Assembly (NCBI GenBank): GCA_020861125.1
Contig: JAJBSZ010000127.1
Coordinates: 1-5,997 of the forward strand
Source of the DNA: Planctomycetota bacterium
GTDB taxonomy: Bacteria; Planctomycetota; SZUA-567
Direction: 5' to 3'
Length of the DNA stretch: 5,997 nucleotides
Shown piece after piece: positions 5,721 to 5,997 of this stretch. The notes below the pieces were generated by a model. That model saw only the letters and a program-made list of their open reading frames with translations. It ran no database searches and had not been told where the DNA came from. Position numbers and translations under genes: made by a program. Every line of letters begins with the position of its first letter. Within the stretch, counting starts at the first letter, position 1.

Positions 5721-5997
5721 ATGCCCGTCGACGTCAACGTGATTTTACAAAAACTGGGGGAAAACGAGCGGACCAACGGCATGATGAATGCCTTCCAGGC
5801 GTTGCCCCGGGAGGAACAGATCCAGGTGCTGGAATGGTCCAAAACCATGTGTATGCGCCTGGCGGCCATGATGGAAAAGCAGAAGGTGGTGGAAAATTCC
5901 GGCCGGGCGGAACCGGTGGATCTGCCGGCGCCGAAGATGTTTGTCGATACCGCCCTGCGTATCGGCGTGGTTTACGCCATGCTGCATCAGAATAAAG
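5721..5997 (+). CDS. Methionine-rich protein of unknown family, 3' end beyond the window
   Basis: An open frame from ATG 5721 runs without a stop to the window edge, giving 92 residues and one extra base. It begins MPVDVNVILQKLGENE. Nine of the 92 residues are methionine. Residues about 20-55 look like one or two amphipathic helices (FQALPREEQIQVLEW, then KTMCMRLAAMMEKQ). A short Gly/Pro-containing break at about 58-72 follows, and then another helix (FVDTALRIGVVYAML, 74-88). No signal peptide, zinc motif or catalytic motif is evident, and I do not recognise the family. The reading frame is supported by the strong ribosome binding site, GC-rich third codon positions like its neighbours, and the 44-base spacing behind the dehydrogenase gene, which suggests an operon. 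Its full length and any C-terminal domain are unknown because the window ends. Confidence 0.75.
   Translation, partial: MPVDVNVILQKLGENERTNGMMNAFQALPREEQIQVLEWSKTMCMRLAAMMEKQKVVENSGRAEPVDLPAPKMFVDTALRIGVVYAMLHQNK

Noticed and set aside
5681..5995. Plus-strand open frame overlapping the last gene in another frame
   Set aside because: It lacks a ribosome binding site. The frame starting at 5721 has a near-perfect one at correct spacing, GC-rich third positions and a more normal amino-acid composition.

Overview
GC-rich bacterial DNA with tightly packed genes, each start backed by a Shine-Dalgarno sequence. I see no mobile element, CRISPR array, tRNA or rRNA. The organism cannot be named from this window. 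A protein with an N-terminal membrane segment and a large, probably extracytoplasmic Sel1 half, plus a GtrA-type membrane protein, would suit a Gram-negative-type envelope, but that is inference.

Layout. The left three quarters (17-4348) is read on the minus strand. In transcription order it holds a small GtrA-like four-helix membrane protein (4348-3866), a large membrane-anchored Sel1-repeat protein (3774-925) and a DHH-family phosphoesterase (874-17). The gaps between them are 91 and 50 bases. The 91-base gap carries a good sigma70-type promoter (TTGCCA, 17 bases, TATACT), so the Sel1 gene probably has its own start of transcription, with the phosphoesterase gene likely reading through behind it. 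A 296-base divergent intergenic region (4349-4644) separates this block from the plus-strand genes. These are a zinc-dependent medium-chain alcohol/polyol dehydrogenase (4645-5676) and, 44 bases later, a methionine-rich protein of unknown family (from 5721) that runs off the right edge.

How the genes fit together. The dehydrogenase and the partial gene look like one transcription unit of sugar or polyol metabolism plus an unknown partner. The minus-strand genes look like an envelope-associated pair (GtrA-like and Sel1 proteins) followed by a cytoplasmic phosphoesterase. No shared pathway can be read from the sequence.

The most unusual item is the C-terminal half of the Sel1 protein. After about eleven to twelve Sel1 repeats and a proline-rich linker it contains a roughly 210-residue module present twice in tandem. 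The copies are strongly diverged but share colinear motifs (GMDV, F-x6-YV, GLxYDVF). I do not recognise this module as a named family. No complete new multi-gene system is evident in the window.
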